Source: Pedococcus dokdonensis (GTDB lineage: Bacteria > Actinomycetota > Actinomycetes > Actinomycetales > Dermatophilaceae). From it: a stretch of DNA of 64,000 nucleotides. The first letter of the stretch is position 1. Every line of letters starts with the position of its first letter. Below the pieces are notes generated by a model. That model saw only the letters and a list, made by a program, of their open reading frames with translations. It made no database searches and was not told where the DNA came from. Below, piece after piece: positions 60,214 through 64,000 of this stretch. The stretch covers positions 1,736,001 to 1,800,000 of the forward strand of contig NZ_LT629711.1 of NCBI RefSeq assembly GCF_900104525.1, read 5' to 3'. Both the position numbers and the translations under genes were made by a program.

Positions 60214-60909
60214 GGTCCGCCGAGCGGCGTCGCCGACCGAGAGCACACCCGGGCGGTCACGTAGCCGCACGCTGATGCCCATCGCCGCCTTGCCGGGCGT
60301 GGCGCCCGTGCGGCTGAGGAAGAACACCGCATACCCGAAGGTGATGGCGGCGGCGACGACCCCGAAGGCGAAGATGTAGCCGAGGTTGAGGTTGTCGGCC
60401 GTGATGGTCTCGAACGCCGCGGGGTCACCGGACTCCATCGCGCTCACCAGGTCGTCCCAGACCGGCTCGAACGCCTTGAAGGCCAGCCAGCCACCGAGCA
60501 CCATCAGCAGCACGAACTGGATGATCCCGTCGAGGATGTAGGCGCCGACCCGCTGCCAGAAGCTCGCCAGCGGCTGGCCGTCAGGGGTGGTCGCCACCCG
60601 CGCCGGGCCCGGGTGGGCTGGCACGTTCCAGCCCTGCTGCTGCGGCTGCCCGGGGAACTGCGGGTGCTGGCCCTGCGGCGCCTGCTGCCACTGCTGACCC
60701 TGGGTCCCCTGGCCGCCGACCGGCGGGTATGCCGGTTGGCCGGGCTGGGTCGACGTCGGCTGCGTCGCGTGGCTCGGCTGCGTCGCGGAAGGGGCCGGAC
60801 GGGTGGAGCGCGGCGTGGTGTGCCTGGTCCAGACCACGCCGTCGAAGTAGCGCAGCTGGGCGGCGTCGTCGGGGTCGTCGTACCAGCCGGGGCTCGTGGG
60901 CGTGCTCAT
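60043..60909 (-). CDS. RDD family membrane protein with N-terminal DUF2510
   Basis: A 288-residue protein. Residues 1-35 are a DUF2510 unit (PGWYDDPDDAAQLRYFDGVVWTRHTTPR), then a long Pro/Gln/Gly-rich disordered linker, then an RDD domain from about 125 with SFWQRVGAYILDGIIQFVLLMV (Arg and Asp that name the family), and TPGKAAMGISVRLRD. RDD proteins are small membrane proteins, some suggested to be ion antiporters. The strand and frame are well supported by domain matches. Confidence 0.9.
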   Translation of the reverse strand: MSTPTSPGWYDDPDDAAQLRYFDGVVWTRHTTPRSTRPAPSATQPSHATQPTSTQPGQPAYPPVGGQGTQGQQWQQAPQGQHPQFPGQPQQQGWNVPAHPGPARVATTPDGQPLASFWQRVGAYILDGIIQFVLLMVLGGWLAFKAFEPVWDDLVSAMESGDPAAFETITADNLNLGYIFAFGVVAAAITFGYAVFFLSRTGATPGKAAMGISVRLRDRPGVLSVGDAARRTSLQAGLSLLSNIPLVGNLFGLVSLLDLLWPAWDERKQALHDKLARTNVVVGKQPRP

Positions 60910-60952
60910 GCCGCCAGCCTCTCACGCGGGGGCTGGCGGCCGAGCCACGGCC

Positions 60953-62766
<1,814 letters not shown>

Positions 62767-62866
62767 CCGGCCCAGCACCCCACTCCTGGCCACCGGTGTG
62801 GCACGCGACCCCGTGACACGGGCCCGCGTGCGGCACGGGTGGCCGGGAGTGGCGGTTGCGGTGTGG

Positions 62867-63259
62867 CTAGACCGGGGAGAAGGCGTCGGGATCGGTCTTG
62901 AGCCGGGCCCGGAACGCGCTGTCCAGCGCCGCGTCGTCCTCGATCGCCTCGTCGTAGTGGTCGTCGGCCGACATCTCGAGGGCGCTCGCCCGCTGCGGGT
63001 CGTCGAGGGCGCCGTCGGCGATCTCGCGGCGCACCGCGGCGATCGCCTCGGAGGCGGCGGGCACGTGCAGCCAGCGGTAGCCCGCCTCGGCGGCGTCGAG
63101 CTCCTCGTCGGTGAGGGTCTCGACCGCGTCGAGCACGCCCCCCGACATGGCGGAGCTGTGCAACAGCAACGCCGCCGCGAGAGCGGTGTCACCGGCTCCC
63201 GGTGAGGCGCCCCCGCCCTCGAGCGCCGCGCGGTTCCAGATGGAGTCAGCCTGGTCCAT
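62867..63259 (-). CDS. hypothetical acidic protein
   Basis: A 130-residue soluble, acidic, helical protein beginning MDQADSIWNRAAL and ending FRARLKTDPDAFSPV. No family is recognised. ATG 63259 is preceded by CATGCT at six bases, a weak -10. It lies between the Lrp gene and the helicase gene on the minus strand. Confidence 0.65.
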   Translation of the reverse strand: MDQADSIWNRAALEGGGASPGAGDTALAAALLLHSSAMSGGVLDAVETLTDEELDAAEAGYRWLHVPAASEAIAAVRREIADGALDDPQRASALEMSADDHYDEAIEDDAALDSAFRARLKTDPDAFSPV

Positions 63260-63323
63260 GACCGCAGCATGTCACCTGGACTGGCCGCCGTCCGCAGAAC
63301 CGGCGTTCCCGGGACGCGAGCCG

Positions 63324-64000
63324 TCAGCGGCGCCCGACGAACCAGGCCCGGATCTTGTCGACCCGCGCCGTCACCTGCTCGGACGTCGCCTCGTCGAGGG
63401 CGGGGCCGCCGCAGGCCCTGCGCAGCTCGTTGTGCACGACACCGTGCGGGGTGCCCTTCTTGCGGGCGTAGGCGGCGACCAGCTTGTTGAGCTCCTGGCG
63501 CTGCGCCGCGAGGGCGCGGTGCGCCGACACGGGCTGCTCAGCCTTGCGGGGCCGGCGGCCGTGTTGCGCGGTCTGCCGCTCGTGCAGCAGCACGGCCATC
63601 TGGTCGGGCTCCAGGAGCCCCGGCAGTCCGAGGTACTCCTGCTCCTCCTCGGACCCGACCACCGCGTTCAGCCCGAACTGCTTGGCGTCGAAGAGCACGT
63701 GGTCGAACTCGGCGTCGGACTCGAGCGCCTCGAACGTCAGCTGGTCGACGTCCGGCGTGCGGGCCGTCCGGTTGGCGGCGTCGACGAGGGCGTCCTCCTC
63801 GGCCCACATCGACGCGGCGCTGTCCTGGTCGGTGACCCGGTCGAGGGCGTGGTCGCGCTCGTCCTCGAGCCGGGCCGCGTGCTCGAGGATGACCGGCACC
63901 GAGGGCAGGAAGACCGAGGCCGTCTCGCCGCGGCGGCGGGCCCGGACGAACCGTCCGACGGCCTGCGCGAAGAACAGCGGGGTGGAGGTCGAGGTCGCGT
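63324..64000 (-). CDS. DEAD/DEAH-box helicase, C-terminal part (5' end outside window)
   Basis: The frame runs open from the stop at 63324 to the right window edge, giving at least 225 residues of a larger protein. The first visible residues TPLFFAQAVGRFVRARRRGE are helicase motif VI (QxxGRxxR). The rest is a C-terminal extension with acidic and helical stretches (DEDALVDAANR-like, RALAAQRQELNKLVAAYARKKG) found in an actinobacterial helicase family of unknown process. The start, Walker A and DEAD/DEAH box lie to the right of the window. Confidence 0.8.
   Translation of the reverse strand, partial: ATSTSTPLFFAQAVGRFVRARRRGETASVFLPSVPVILEHAARLEDERDHALDRVTDQDSAASMWAEEDALVDAANRTARTPDVDQLTFEALESDAEFDHVLFDAKQFGLNAVVGSEEEQEYLGLPGLLEPDQMAVLLHERQTAQHGRRPRKAEQPVSAHRALAAQRQELNKLVAAYARKKGTPHGVVHNELRRACGGPALDEATSEQVTARVDKIRAWFVGRR

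Overview
The window comes from a high-GC actinobacterium. Gene order and codon use fit the Micrococcales, and I would guess the Intrasporangiaceae, but that is an inference from recognisable proteins and not from a marker gene. Positions 1 to about 16,835 are a mobile element, and the rest is ordinary chromosome.

Mobile element (left part, running off the window start). A 42-base copy of the 3' end of a tRNA gene, most like elongator tRNA-Met, sits at 16794-16835 with no 5' half and marks the right attachment site. Inside the element are a conjugation coupling ATPase (TraG/VirD4 type), an HNH nuclease, an Lsr2-type nucleoid protein, a CHC2/TOPRIM primase in a four-gene coupled operon, and a PD-(D/E)XK-like nuclease. 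It also carries probable defence cargo: a very large SIR2 plus NACHT/STAND NTPase gene that is open through the left window edge, a DUF4238 gene just upstream of it, and a divergent trio of two tiny paralogous genes plus a membrane protein. No integrase is visible, so it must lie to the left if the element is complete.

Chromosome, 17-31 kb. An MmpL-type transporter; a large secreted GH92 alpha-mannosidase divergent from a LacI regulator, with two similar palindromes between them or at the regulator's 5' end; a BASS-family transporter; and a secreted repeat/FG-GAP protein. A sulfur locus follows, where two short Cys-rich leader ORFs precede cysteine dioxygenase and a rhodanese.

31-46 kb. A Bcp peroxiredoxin is divergent from a CbiMNQO-type metal ECF transporter, and a box resembling the Nur (nickel) operator lies between them. 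Next come a tRNA-Leu gene and a housekeeping block syntenic with Mycobacterium tuberculosis Rv1330c-Rv1341 (rdgB, rph, MBL phosphodiesterase, murI, DUF2017, clpS, pncB), followed by pncA.

46-64 kb. Tyrosine catabolism genes occur in two places: hmgA, a partner of unknown function and fahA at 48-52 kb, and hpd with an Lrp regulator at 61-63 kb. Between them is an uncharacterised set: epimerase, two-component system, two glycosyltransferase genes (one fused to a methyltransferase), a frameshifted cytochrome b/molybdopterin oxidoreductase and a GT87-like mannosyltransferase. A helicase fragment runs off the right edge.

Two patterns run through the window. At least eleven genes start 6-7 bases after a TANNNT -10 hexamer, implying leaderless mRNAs. 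The word GTATGCCGC, often extended to GTATGCCGCGTGGC, is strongly over-represented on both strands, including between genes.
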